A DNA stretch of 64,000 nt from Hibiscus mutabilis (Eukaryota > Streptophyta > Magnoliopsida > Malvales > Malvaceae). The translations under genes were made by a program, and so were the position numbers. Below the pieces are notes generated by a model. That model was not told the DNA's origin. It ran no database searches and saw nothing but the letters and a program-made list of their open reading frames with translations. Each line of letters begins with the position of its first letter. The first letter of the stretch is position 1. Positions 12,270 through 23,526 of the stretch are shown here, piece after piece. The DNA lies in the NCBI GenBank assembly GCA_019671005.1, contig CM033723.1, positions 16,941,254 through 17,005,253 on the forward strand, in the 5' to 3' direction.

Positions 12270-12616
12270 AAGAAGATATTTCATGCACCAGCGGTAAAAA
12301 TAAAAGGTTTCTATAAGTACTTTAGTTTTAGTTTTTAGGAAATCGGTTTAGGGTTTATAGTTTACGAGTTTAGGTAATGTGGTTAGAATTTAGGGTTTAG
12401 AGGTTAGGTTTTAGGGTAATATGTTGGGATTAAGGTTTTAACCTATAAAGACCAAATTTTAACTCTAAACCCTAAATTCTAACCACAGTCCCTAAATTCT
12501 AAGAACATAAACCTAAACTCCTAAACCATAAACTGTAAACTAGATCCCTAAGCCCTAAAACTATGATGCTTATGGAAACCTTTTGTTTCTACCACCAGTG
12601 CATAATATAATTACCC
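12270..12616. mobile_element. Foldback MITE with AAACCCTA-like interior (copy B)
   Basis: Long inverted repeats: left GCACCAGCGGTAAAAATAAA at about 12284 pairs with the inverted right end GCACTGGTGGTAGAAACAAA. Inside, TTTAGGG-type repeats on the left half face CCCTAAA-type repeats on the right, so almost the whole element can fold on itself. Flanking 9-mers TTATATTAA (12261-12269) and TTATATTGA (12617-12625) match at 8 of 9, the duplication length of Mutator-like elements. It has no coding capacity. Confidence 0.75.
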
Positions 12617-12643
12617 TTATATTGATTATATAAAAATAAAAAA

Positions 12644-12955
12644 AAGTATCCAATACATTGGCGATGAATTTTTTTCACAAGCGGGTTAAATTAGCCGGAT
12701 AGGGATTTAATTTAGAATTTAGAGTTTAGAGGTTTAGAATTAAGTGTTTATGGTTCGAATTTGGGATTTAGGGGTTATGATAGTAAGGTTATGGATTTGA
12801 TTGTAACCCTAAACTCTAAATTCTAGCCCTAAACTCTTAATTCTAACTCTAAACCTTAAATTCTAAAACCTTAAACTAAATCTTTAATCCTTGAATTAAA
12901 TCCTCTTATGGAAACTTTTTTTTTCCACCGTCGAGTGTATCAAATAATAACTCAA
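12644..12955. mobile_element. Foldback MITE with AAACCCTA-like interior (copy C)
   Basis: It has the same layout as copy B. The left end has CATTGGCGATGAATTTTTTT; the right end, inverted, has CACTCGACGGTGGAAAAAAA and then a GTTTCCATAAG block. The interior runs from TTTAGAG/TTTAGGG phrases to CCCTAAA phrases. No clean target-site duplication was found, so the edges are approximate. Confidence 0.6.
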
Positions 12956-13130
12956 AAATTACTTTATTTGTTATTACAATTTTTTAAAATATTAATAATT
13001 GTATTTTGTTATAAATGTAAGATTTATTTTATATTGCATATAAAATTTAATATGTTAAAAATATAATTTTATTATATAAATCTGAAAAATATTATAAATG
13101 CTGTAATTAAAATTTGAATTTTGTCACGTC

Positions 13131-13654
13131 TAGGGCTGTAAATAAGACGAGACAGATCGCGAGTTACTCGAGCTCGACTCGATTGGACTCGACTCGAGCT
13201 TGAACTCGACTCGAATTCTTAACGAGCCGAGCTACTTGATACCCGACTCGAAAAGCTCGCGAGCTACTCGAAAATATAATATACTAATTTTTTTTTATAA
13301 TTTAAAATCTAAATTCTTATACTTAAAATCTTAAAATATAAACCCTAAACATAACTCTTAAACCCTAAAATCTAAATCCTAAATTCTACAACCTAAACCT
13401 TTAAACCCAAAACTAACACCCTAAACCCTAAAATTAACAAGCTTGAGTTTACACAATTTATGTATCAAAATTTTTTCTTGATAAGGCTTTAAATGAGACG
13501 TGACAGATGGCGAGCTACTCGAACCCGACACTGTCAAAAATGTCAACACTTGACTCGATTGAGCTCGAATCAAGCTTGAACTCGACTCGAATTCTTAACG
13601 AGCCGAGTCGAGCTCAGCACTACTCGAGCTCGACTGGGTTCGTTTACACCCCTA
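13131..13654. mobile_element. hAT-like non-autonomous element, CTCGAG-rich, 8-bp TSD
   Basis: The left end is TAGGGCTGTAAATAAG and the right end, inverted, is TAGGGGTGTAAACGAACC. The two flanks carry an identical 8-mer GTCACGTC (13123-13130 and 13655-13662), the duplication length of hAT transposons. The interior is dominated by GAGCTCGACTCGA-like phrases. The left-terminal segment recurs near 13485 (GGCTTTAAATGAGACG...), so the element holds a second copy of its own left part, separated by a foldback remnant. Confidence 0.85.
13270..13488. mobile_element. Foldback MITE remnant (copy D) inside the hAT-like element
   Basis: Degenerate AAACCCTA repeats end rightwards in a TATGTATCAAAATTTTTTCTT block like the ends of the foldback family. 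The left end is weak and no duplication is visible. It lies between the two left-part copies of the hAT-like element. Confidence 0.45.
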
Positions 13655-13662
13655 GTCACGTC

Positions 13663-14479
13663 TAAATTTCGGATACTAAAACGATAATGAAAAATGTAAA
13701 GCAATAGCATGGGAATTTATCATTGGAAGGCCTTAGTCATTGCTTCTTCACTTTCAAATTTCATTATCTAAAAAAGTAATGATAATGTGTTGTGGATTAA
13801 ATTTAACTTTGTTAGTCTTATTATTAATTCTTGCCACAAATAATTTGACATTTTGGTAAACAAAACATTACTTTGATCTTTGCCCTTTTCACATATTTTT
13901 TTATTAGATGAACAAGTTTTAATTATCAGAGGCACCCTATTCCTAAGACTATGATAGCCACCCATTGTGAAAGCTGAATTAAACCCCTACCCTACTCATC
14001 ATTTATAAATGCATGATTTGTTTTTAGGGTGAATACTCAAGTGACCATCGAACTATCTGGGCGTATTTATTTTGACTATCGAATTAGGTAACTCGTAATC
14101 AGACCACTAAAATTTTAAATTAGTCTTATTTTGACCACCGCCGTTAAAAAACTAACGGAAGGGTGACGTAGCAGTTAACTAAAATTTATAAATTACACAT
14201 TTGGTTCATGTTATTTACCTATTATATAAATTTGGTCTTAATTTTAATTTAATTCAAAATTTTAAGGCTCCAATACGATCATGACATGCATCACCATCTA
14301 ATTAGACGATTTTATTTTATTAATTTTAATTTATTTAATTTAATATTTTCCTCTAATCACAAGGTGACACGTGTCACCATGTGATTAAAGAGAAAATAAA
14401 TAGAATAAAGGTTTGTACTCAATCGATCCTAGATCATTTGAATTAAATTGCCATTATCATTTGTGGACGTTAAAAATTG
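13663..14479. other. Intergenic DNA with one half of a Mutator-type MITE
   Basis: About 14030-14240 reads AGTGACCATCGAACTAT..., GACCACCGCCGTTAAAAAAC and GGGTGACGTAGCAGTTAAC. This layout resembles one arm of the foldback MITE at 19682-20120 (which has TAACGGAGAGGTGACGTGGC). No second arm was found here. The remainder shows nothing. Confidence 0.45.
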
Positions 14480-15370
14480 GTTAGCGATAAATCTCATCAA
14501 TCCGGCTCACTTTGCCAAAAATCCTAGTGATTGGGATCTTTTCTTTGGAGCGGTGATATGGAACTTCTGGCTTCAAAGGAATGCAGTGGTTTTTTAACAA
14601 TCCTGGCGATGTGCAGGATAGTGTGTTGGTTCGTTGCTATCGGTTGGCATTGCTTTCGCGGGCTGCTCTTGAAGGGAAGGTTGATGTACATAGCGAGAAT
14701 TTAGCGATGGGAGGTCTGTCTGTTTGGTCTCCACCGAAGGTGGGTTGGGTTAAGATGAATACGTACGATGCTTGTAATGTCATGACTAATGTTGCCACAT
14801 GCGGAGGGGTGTGCCGTGATCACCTTGGGCAATGGTTGTTCGGTTTCACCAAGTCGATTGGTGTCTGCTCGGTTGTCGATGGGGTGCGTATGTGGGGCTG
14901 TTGTGCTCCTGGGAACGAGGGTTGGGGCAAGTTATTTTGGAGGTCGATAGCATGGATGCTACGAGGCTGATCCTCGATTGCCAGAAGATGAGAGGGGGTC
15001 ACTCATTATTGTTGCATACCGAGGAACTCTTACACCGTCCTTAGGAGATTCGGATTATGCATTTATTACGCTTGGGTAATAGGGTGGCCGATGCAATGGC
15101 AAAAAGAGCATCTTATGAGGATTTTGAGACTCGTTAGTTTCAACAACCGCTGCCTGAGATTCATGCTCTACTACAAGATGATCTAGGATGGTGCTTTTTG
15201 TTTAGTATAGCTTTTGCTTTATGGTTTGGTTGTTTGTTTAAGTATTAGACGTATTATCATGTACTCTTTTTTTCTATTTAGATTTAAAGAGGTTTTTAAT
15301 GAGGCACTGAAAATATTGTCATGTATGATCTTCTTCATCTTTGAAATCATACCCCTTTCCCCAAAAAAAA
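14480..15370 (+). pseudogene. LINE (L1-type) 3' end remnant with RNase H-like domain
   Basis: The reading starts NPSDWDLFFGAVIWNFWLQR, the linker typical of plant L1 ORF2, then shows WSPPKVGWVKMNT (14730-14765) opening an RNase H fold. Later parts are ILEVDSMDATRLI (second acidic strand, different frame) and LGNRVADAMAKRA (about 15070-15115, the usual C-terminal RNase H motif). Where family members have N-T-D-G-A it has N-T-Y-D-A, losing the first catalytic aspartate. At least two frameshifts and stops are present. A short A-run near 15362-15369 fits a LINE 3' end. The upstream reverse transcriptase is absent, consistent with 5' truncation. Confidence 0.75.
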
Positions 15371-15919
15371 TTAAATTAATAATTTTATCTGTCCAATAAA
15401 ATTGTCACTTTTCTATTTTAAAATTGTCTCATTCAAATTGTCACTTTGAAAAACTCAACCAACTTTTATAAGATAAATTTATTTATTTATTTAATTATTT
15501 ATTTTAATTTTTCAACAAAAATAAAAATTAACTATTTAAAGACAAACTTATCATTTAAAATACTTTATATCATACAACTTTTTTTTATAAAACCCTACAA
15601 AAAATCAATATACATAAAATTAACGGGACGGAGGGGTATTAAAAACAGTTACGTTTGAATATTCAAACTCAATAAAAATATAGTTTTTTTGTCTTAAAAA
15701 AATATAGTTTATATGATTATTAAAGGGATCCTCGTATATTTATTTATTCCCCCTCCATTTCCAAATCTCCATGCAAAAAAACAAAGTGAATCACGGTCTT
15801 AACAGGGTTTAATTCATGCAAAGCTGCAGATTCCTCTTAGATTGCCGCATCTTTTGACATAGCGACAAATTTACCATCATCACCACCACCAGTCGCCAGA
15901 GGCGGCGCAACACTGAAAA
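15371..15919. other. AT-rich upstream region of the sterol oxidase gene
   Basis: It holds the presumptive promoter and 5' UTR of the gene at 15920. No repeat or other gene was recognised. Upstream open frames are low-complexity. Confidence 0.45.
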
Positions 15920-16517
15920 ATGTTGCCGTTCAATACAATCGAGGAGGCAGCCACATTCATCGGACGGAACCTGACGACGGCCGAGACGTTGTGGTTCAAT
16001 TACTCGGCTAAAAAGTCGGATTACTATCTTTTCTGCCACAACATCCTGTTTTTGTTTCTGATATTTTCCGTGGTTCCTTTGCCCCTCGTACTCGTCGAGT
16101 TGATGAGATCTTTGGGATTTAACAAGTACAAGATTCAACCCAAAGTTAGCCTGTCGTTGTCTGAGATGTTCCAGTGTTATAAGGATGTTATGTGGATGTT
16201 TATTCTCGTTGTAGGTCCTTTGCAGTTAGTGTCTTATCCTTCAATTAAGGTAAAAACTCGTTCAATTTCCCAGGATTTTTATGGGTTTGGGTTTTTTTCT
16301 TTTTCAACGTTTTCGTTTGACTATAAAGTTGGACCTTTGGGTTCCATTTTTGGTGAAAGATTGAAGTTTTTAGAGAATGTGATTTCATATTGGGAAATTT
16401 GTTTATTCATGGGTTATAATTGTGTTAATATGAAGATTTCTTGAACTTTCTGACTTCAATTTTATGTTGGACTTTATGAGATTTTCAATTTCATCAATGT
16501 AGATTGGTGTAAATATG

Positions 16518-16550
<33 letters not shown>

Positions 16551-18944
16551 ATTAGTTTTCTGGGAAATTTGTTTTTTAGTCTTTTTTTTCAGGTTAAGTG
16601 ACAGATTAGTTCGTTTTTACTAAGTCCTTGAAGATTTGAACGATTAGATTCTTCTGTTTATTTAGACACTTAATTCCACTGATTTTGAATCTGTAATCTT
16701 ATAGTTGTAAGCTACAGAAATCAGCATCTTCAACCTTAAACAATGGAGTTTATCTACTAATGCAAGTCCTTTCTCGACAGATGATCGGGATCCGAACAGG
16801 GCTGCCATTGCCATCATTGTGGGAGATTGTGGCACAGTTGACTGTATATTTCATGATAGAAGATTATACCAATTACTGGATTCACAGGTTCCTCCATGGT
16901 AAATGGGGCTATGAGAAAATCCACTGGGTTCACCACGAATACACTGCTCCAATTGGCTTTGCCGCACCATATTCGCACTGGTTGGAAGTTTTGATCCTCG
17001 GGTTCCATCTTTTCTCGGTCCAGCAATTGCTCCGGGGCATATGATCACGTTTTGGTTATGGATAGCTTTCCGGCAAATTGAAGCAATCGAGATACACAGT
17101 GGGTATGCATGCTAGAGCTTAACCTTTTCGTTATGTTGTTTTACTTTTCCATTTTGCTCAATGCCCTTTGTTTCTTTAATCTTGTGACTGAATGATACCA
17201 ACTTTAGTATATTTTTCATTACTTTTCAAACCCTCCTTTCCATATCAAATTGCTTGGATTTTGAAGGATCTTTATTATTCACACACATAATTCAATGGTT
17301 TCTTTTGCCTGCTATCATTTTAGCATGTCAATAGTTGCATCCATTTCTACTTTTTTTTCAAGTGTTCCGACCGTACGGAGGCATGCTTTTTCATCGATTT
17401 TGGAAAATCGATGATTACTCTTCATCACATTCTTCGACAATTTATGCTTTTTATCCCTTTTCATGTGATGGAGATTAACCTGGTATAATGCTGACTTAGC
17501 ATCCAATAACTCAAACTTTTTTGTTGGTAAAGCAGCATTAGTATTTTTGGTTTTGACCTTATGTGCAGCTATTATGTCTGATGGCTATATTTTAGCTGAA
17601 TTTAAGGAAAAAGAGACATGATGTTGTTACATTAAGATAAAAATTGAATTCTATAGTTCAAATTGATTATGTGTGTCCATAACCACTCTGCTGATGAAGG
17701 GCAGTCATTTACTCACGTGTTTAGTTAGCAGGGTACCGAAGGAATCAATGGTTACTGTTGAAATAGGAGTTCATTGTAGGAGCTTCTGCTAGGTAGCTAT
17801 TTTAGGCAATAATTGAAGCTCAAAATATTCCTATTTGATATCCTATCAAGCTTCGTAGAGCTGGATTTTTGTTAATAATGATTTCAAAGCATATAGGAGA
17901 AAATCACATGCGTATCAGTCTACCTTAATGTCGCCTAATATTTACTTAATCTGGTATAAATTGGTTCCGGGTCTATTATGGAGACAAAATCCGAAGTAAG
18001 GCAACTTAAATTTTCCATTTTCTGTCTTTTGCCAGAGTGTAAGTTGTATTTTTGATATGAAACCTTCTTTCTACTCGAGTGTGAGTATCGGATATGGGCA
18101 TGTGTTTGACATGGATGTAGTTTTGTATTAAGGCTTAATGAGGCTTGTTTGTCACTGTTTAGTTTAATGAAAGCTAGTAAGTGATCATTTCTGATGCAAA
18201 AGTAGGCTGTTTATGGTATAAGTCGTGTAATGCAGATATGACTTCCCTTGGACTCCCACAAGATTTATCCCGTTTTATGGCGGCGCAGATTACCATGATT
18301 ATCATCACTATGTTGGAGGACAAAGCCAGAGCAACTTCGCTTCAGTTTTTACTTATTGTGATTACATCTATGGCACTGACAAGGTAATTGAACAATGCAT
18401 GATTTCTCGTGTAATCAGCCGAGAACTTTTCTCGTGTATTAAATCTTTTTTCTTGTGTGATTAGGGCTATCGATACCATAAGAAGGTCCTAAAGAAGGTA
18501 AGTCACTCACTTCCTTTGTTCTATATCCTTTATCACTTGCCTCGGCATGTTTTACACTTAGTTTAACTAATGTGGATTTGAGACTAGCTACAAATATACA
18601 CTGCCATAAAATATGAGCGGACCATTACGGTCTAAACCGAGTTTTTTCGAACATGTGATAGTATATCATTGGTTGATGTCACCTATAAAGCTTGATTGAA
18701 AGACAATGTTGAATGTTTAAACCGTCAGTTCCAAATAATTTTTCTTGCTTATAACATGCTTCATCAAGAGTCTTAAGATGAGGGGTTTACGTGCATAGCC
18801 CCGCATATCATGTCTTCCGGCTCAAGATTTTTATTCCGCTAATGTATTCTTGGTGTAATTCAGTTGAAAGAGGGGTCTAAAATTGACGGTGCTCGAAATG
18901 GAGACTCATACTACTATCCTGCTCAAGATCTTAAATCAAAGTAG
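15920..18944 (+). CDS. SMO1: Sterol 4-alpha-methyl oxidase (SMO1-type), one frameshift in exon 2
   Basis: Five exons: 15920-16249, 16781-17102, 18236-18383, 18465-18497 and 18864-18944, all GT/AG; the product would be about 304 aa. It is an ER membrane di-iron oxidase that removes the 4-alpha methyl group during sterol synthesis. The histidine boxes are present: HRFLH and HWVHHEY in exon 2 and YHDYHHYVGG in exon 3. Exon 1 carries the N-terminal helices (FLFLIFSVVPLPLVLVELM). In exon 2, after SHWLEVLILGF (near 17004), one C appears missing from a C-run; the frame then reads a stop at 17041, while the rest of exons 2-5 is intact in the shifted frame. Splice phases of all other exons agree only if this base is restored. 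Either a very recent pseudogene or a sequence error. The start is the first ATG of the conserved N-terminus. Confidence 0.9.
16518..16545. repeat. AT dinucleotide microsatellite
   Basis: An uninterrupted TA repeat of about 14 units in intron 1 of the sterol oxidase gene. Confidence 0.95.
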
Positions 18945-19681
18945 CCGCTTGTCGATGGAGCTGATCTCTCGAGCAGCTTCTTTGGTCTACCTCTATCATT
19001 GCTTGCAACAACTCCGAGGAATTGTGATTTCGAGTTGACGTCATCGTTAGTATGATGATCAAAGTAGATTTATCAAGTGATTCAGATGAATAGCAGTAAC
19101 TTAGCCTTGTTCCAAAAGTGTTTTCTGTGGGAAACTTGGAAGGAGATGCCTGTTCTTAGTTCTTATTATTTAGGGGTTTGTGTGTAATTTCAGTCGTGTC
19201 CTTGAATTAGTTAATTGGTGAAGTATAGAATCTGCATGTGTTGTTCTTCTGTATGTTATGTTAGTCTGATTCTGTATTCTTCTATAATTATATATGATAT
19301 ACATATATATTTCTATATTTTTTTTCATATGCAACGTACATATATCATACAAAGTTAAGAAACTCAACTCGAACTGAAAAAATGATCCACTAATTACCAA
19401 AAATTTCGAGTTATCCGAGTCACATTTTATAACCTAAATTCGTTTTGAAATTTTTTCAATCGAATCAAGTTTATAAAATTACGATTCAAATTAAGTTTTT
19501 CGCATCTTGTCGAATAAAAAATCCTTTATGATAAGAAAAATTAAGTTTAAATTTTAATTAAAAATTATAAAATAGATATGGAAGATGAGATCCACGAACG
19601 GATCCCATGGTCAAAGATGGCTTATGTTGTCTCATGATGTTTGACTTGTAGATAATGTAATTATCTCTACTTACTAAAAAG
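18945..19681. other. 3' UTR of the sterol oxidase gene and AT-rich spacer
   Basis: The first few hundred bases after the stop are probably 3' UTR. From about 19350 the DNA has phrases such as AACTCGAACTGAAAA and CGAGTTATCCGAGT that recall the CTCGAG-rich hAT-like family, but no ends were found. Confidence 0.4.
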
Positions 19682-20120
19682 GGTAAGCTACTTAAATAAT
19701 CACCTAATTATTATGATCATCATACTTCCAATTGTGTGAGTTTGACCACATAACTATTTAAGTTGTATCAATCAAGCCACATGCGATTAAAATCTAACGG
19801 AGAGGTGACGTGGCAATTAACAAAAAAATTGTATAATTGTATATTTGATCGTTATTACTTATACATTTTATCACCTAATTGAATAATTAATTTATTGAAT
19901 TAAATTAAAATTAAGAACAAATTGATTATGTGTAAATAACAAGGATCAAACGCATAATTATACATTTTTTTTATTAACCGTTACCCTGCATTAGATTTTA
20001 ACAGTAGGTATTTTAATTGATATCACTTAAATAATTAAGTGGTCAAACTGACACAATTAAAAGTATGATGGTTATATCGGAATCACTCTCATAGGTAGGT
20101 GGTTATTTAAGTAGTTTATC
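19682..20120. mobile_element. Foldback Mutator-type MITE with long inverted repeats
   Basis: The left arm begins GGTAAGCTACTTAAATAATC and the right arm, inverted, begins GATAAACTACTTAAATAACC. The pairing continues for roughly 150 bp per arm, including AATTGTGTGAGTTTGACCAC against AATTGTGTCAGTTTGACCAC. The phrase AACGGAGAGGTGACGTGGC in the left arm is common to MITEs of this type. The flanks (ACTAAAAAG and TAAAAAAAG) are too AT-rich to score a duplication. Confidence 0.7.
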
Positions 20121-20404
20121 TAAAAAAAGTTAAGGGTGCTAAGGCCCGGTAAGAAAATGGAAGCAAGACCCCTCAATTTCTCAGAAAATTCTATCTGGGC
20201 TTCCCGAGAAAACCGTGTTGAATTATTTTCAAACTTCTAATCCAAATCTAGCATCAACCTCTTCATCAAATTCATTATTTGACCCAAATTCCGGGGAACG
20301 GAATTCCTTCCTTCACCGGAGTTCCAAATTCCCCCTCAATTTCTTCCTCCCCTTTCAGAATCTCCTCTTTGTTTTACAAAATAAAATTAAAAAAGTTTAA
20401 TGCT

Positions 20405-20593
20405 ATGGCATGGAATGTGTTCAAATTCTGTACGGCGCTACGTGCTTTGGGTTCGATTATGATCGTCTTCGTTCTTGCGATCATCGGTGTCACTTACTAT
20501 TCAGTGGTCATCGCTCATTATGGCCCAAGTCTCTTTCTTGGAGGCTTTGATTCAGTTTTTTCCATTGTAGCTCTCGTCATGTTCCATTCCCTG
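20405..20593 (+). pseudogene. Orphan first exon of a DHHC-type S-acyltransferase (PAT13/14-like)
   Basis: The exon encodes 63 residues, starting MAWNVFKFCTALRALGS and ending LVMFHSL at a GTAATA donor. It matches the first exon of plant PAT13/PAT14 palmitoyltransferases as I remember them: a cytosolic N-terminus and two membrane helices (IMIVFVLAIIGVTYYSVV and VFSIVALVMF). An upstream in-frame ATG (20279) is ignored because family proteins begin MAWNV. No later exon is seen before the next gene at 25413: no DPGGVP segment, no DHHC cysteine-rich domain. A retroelement end (21667-23768) lies where the next introns and exons should be. So it is a truncated gene, or the rest lies elsewhere. Confidence 0.78.
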
Positions 20594-22620
20594 GTAATAA
20601 CCCTTTTCTTCTTTGTCTATCTTTTGTCATGATTTGGTTTTTATCTGTAATGGTCCCATGAAGAACAAAGATTGTAGCTTTAGCTGTTCCTTTTGTTTGA
20701 TTTGTTATAAAACGTGGGATGTTTGATCATTGCCCCCAAATATTCTAAGCAACATCTCAAAGTTGTTCCATCATCGGTATCTAATACTCTTAGGTTGCCC
20801 CTTTATAGCTTGCAACTAGGTCCTTGAGCTTATGAACCTCAACTTCTCTTTCCTCGGATCTACCCCTAAGTCAATCACCTTTTTTTAGGAATTCATCGGA
20901 ATTATCATTGTCATTATGTACCAAGTCTCCCATTGATTAAACCTTTAATTTTAGACTATTTTCAAATCAGTGTTTTCTTAATGATATGACAAGGTATAAA
21001 AATGAAGAAAACTGAAAGGAAACTAGTTAGTAATGTATAAATAAAGAAATAAATTAATCAAATGAAAAAAAGCAAAGTGAATTAATCAACGAGGAAAAGC
21101 GAAAACCTAACCACATGAATTCTAATTCGCTATAGTTATCCGCATGGCTCTAATCGGGGTGGGCTCCTTAGATTCTCACGCATATGGGTTCGGTTCTAAT
21201 CAAGGGTACCCGGACCTATCTTATTACCTACTAAAGCAACAAGAACCCTAATTCTGGCCCATTACAGGCTTGCAAATTAGATTTAGTTCGAGGGAAAGTA
21301 CAACCTAGTGACGTGAATGGCTGCTCACGTGTCAAAAGGCGTGGATTCCGGAAATGAATTACCCACCCGTGGAAGGCTACTCACGTGGGTATGTGGTGTT
21401 TCACTCCCACTCAAGGGACAGAGCTCGGGGATAGAGCTTGACAATCATGATGCAACACATGTCGGTGATTCCTTAGAAATTAAATGAGCAATTAATTCAA
21501 AACCACTAATTATCAAAGCCTATATAATTAAAGACATATCTTCAAAAAGGAACAAATTGATTAAAGTCAATTTAAATTTCAATATTTCTATCATTAAAAG
21601 CAACATATTTTCTCTTGGCTTAACTTTCTTTTCGTTTTGTAAAAAACAAAAATACAGTCCCTAGTAGAGTCGCCATGCTGTAGCGACCTTTTTTTTAAAT
21701 TAAAATCGCTAAAAAGGAACGCAGTCCAGTTTTCCTTTCGCTTTTTGGGAAAATATTTGAAAAAAATAGGGAAGTGCTTTAAAAATTCGTGTTTTTTGAA
21801 AATAAAGACTCGGAGTCGCCACCGACCACTTAGGTAGGCAAGACACCATAAAACCAGAGATTCATTCGAAAATGGGTTCAGGAGTTGGTTACGTGTGGGG
21901 AATGATAGCACCCTCATCACGCCCGTAAATTGATACCAAAATATATGTTGCATTTAATTGATGGAAATTGTTGAAATTTAAATTGAATTTAATCAAATGT
22001 TCTTGATTGGATATGGACTTTAATTAAACGGGCTTTTGTCAAATTGGTAGGCTTGAATTAATTAAACGTTTAATTAATAAGGGTGACGATACATCAGACC
22101 ATAGATTAAACTGACATCGAATAAGCATGACTGCCGTGTTAATTTATGGTTTGAATTTCATACATCACCTTTATGCATAATGCAAGCATTTAAAAATGAT
22201 GTCATGACCTATCAACTTTTAACTCAAATTAAGGTTTACCTTCGGACGGTAAGAATTAATTCGAATATTTGGTCAACATCTATTGAGTCAAGACTGTTAC
22301 GACACAAACATCAGAATTAATAAATACCTCCTTTCTATAATTTAAGCCAATTAGCTAATAACGTGTCTAATTAAAATAATCAAGGTCTAATGAATGATAG
22401 TTAAAATGCATGGCATAGAATTGTATGTAATAAAACCTAGGCCCATTAAAGTCCTAACCTAAAAAGGCCCAAATTATAGAAAGTTGATTAGTGATCTAAT
22501 TATTAACTAGGTTAGTCTAATATTAACCCTAAATTAATTAAATCCTAAAAAACTATAAATTCTAACATTTTATGGATTATCTTGAATCAAAATGATTAAT
22601 TTGACTAATTTTAAACTAGC

Positions 22621-23040
22621 ACCCTATTAAGCCAATGACACTATTTAAAACAAATCAAATTAATAATCATGATTTTAATTGAGTTTTCATCTAAGTTAAA
22701 TATCAAATTTATCCTAAAATAATTAATAGGTGATGCAATTAATTTAATTAATTTAACATTCATTCCAATAAGTCAAGGACAAATCTAAATTAATTAAATT
22801 AATTCGAACCAAAAACTACCTAAAGGTTTCAACTATTCTAAACCTAAAATTAATTTAATTAATTTAAAAATACACCCTAATAAGCCAAGGACATAATATA
22901 AATTAATTAAATTAAATTTTAAATCTAATTCTAACTAAGGGTTCAACTAACCTAAACTAAATTCATTTTAATTAATTTAAACACATACCCCATTAAGCCA
23001 AGGGCATGTCTTAAAGTAATTAAAACAAATTCTAAAAAGC
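22621..23040. repeat. Degenerate 112-141 bp tandem repeat within the LTR
   Basis: The phrase ACCCTATTAAGCCAATGACA and variants recur at 22621, 22762, 22874 and 22987, each followed by TTAATTAAATTAA-rich DNA. Spacings are 141, 112 and 113 bp. Confidence 0.7.
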
Positions 23041-23512
23041 TAAACTATCCTAAAAAAACATACAAGCAAATAATAAATTAAACCACATCCAACAAATAAA
23101 ATAAAACACATAACACAAACAAATAAATTAAACAAAAATATATAAGAAAGAAACACAAAAAAACAAAAGGATTGCCAATAAACTCATCAATATTTCATTA
23201 AACCATAAGAATTGATTACACAACAAATGAAAAAAAAAGAAAAAATATACCTAAAATTTAAATATATACTCGATCAACTAATTCACGGATCGTTATCGCT
23301 AGGGTTGAAAAACTTAATTTAAGGGTTGGTGATTTGAATAGGCGTGAGAGTAATGAACAATGGCATTCCGTTGAGTGGATTGGGGAAATGAAAAATGCGG
23401 CTAGGGAATGAAGGGTTCGTATCAAAGTTGCGGCCCTGTAATAAGGAATGGGTGAACAGGGCAGTGGGGAATTGTTTATGGGAAAAAATAATGTCCGTGA
23501 AGTTGGGTGGGA

Positions 23513-23526
23513 GGGGGGGGGGGGGG
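23513..23526. repeat. G homopolymer tract
   Basis: Fourteen consecutive G inside the Tat/Ogre-like LTR. Confidence 0.95.

Noticed and set aside
12800..12900. Interstitial telomere array
   Set aside because: AAACCCTA phrases are degenerate, irregular and mirrored into two arms, so they belong to foldback MITEs rather than a true telomeric tract.
20279..20404. Upstream in-frame ATG before the acyltransferase exon
   Set aside because: The added residues are low-complexity and family proteins start at MAWNV, so the start at 20405 was chosen.
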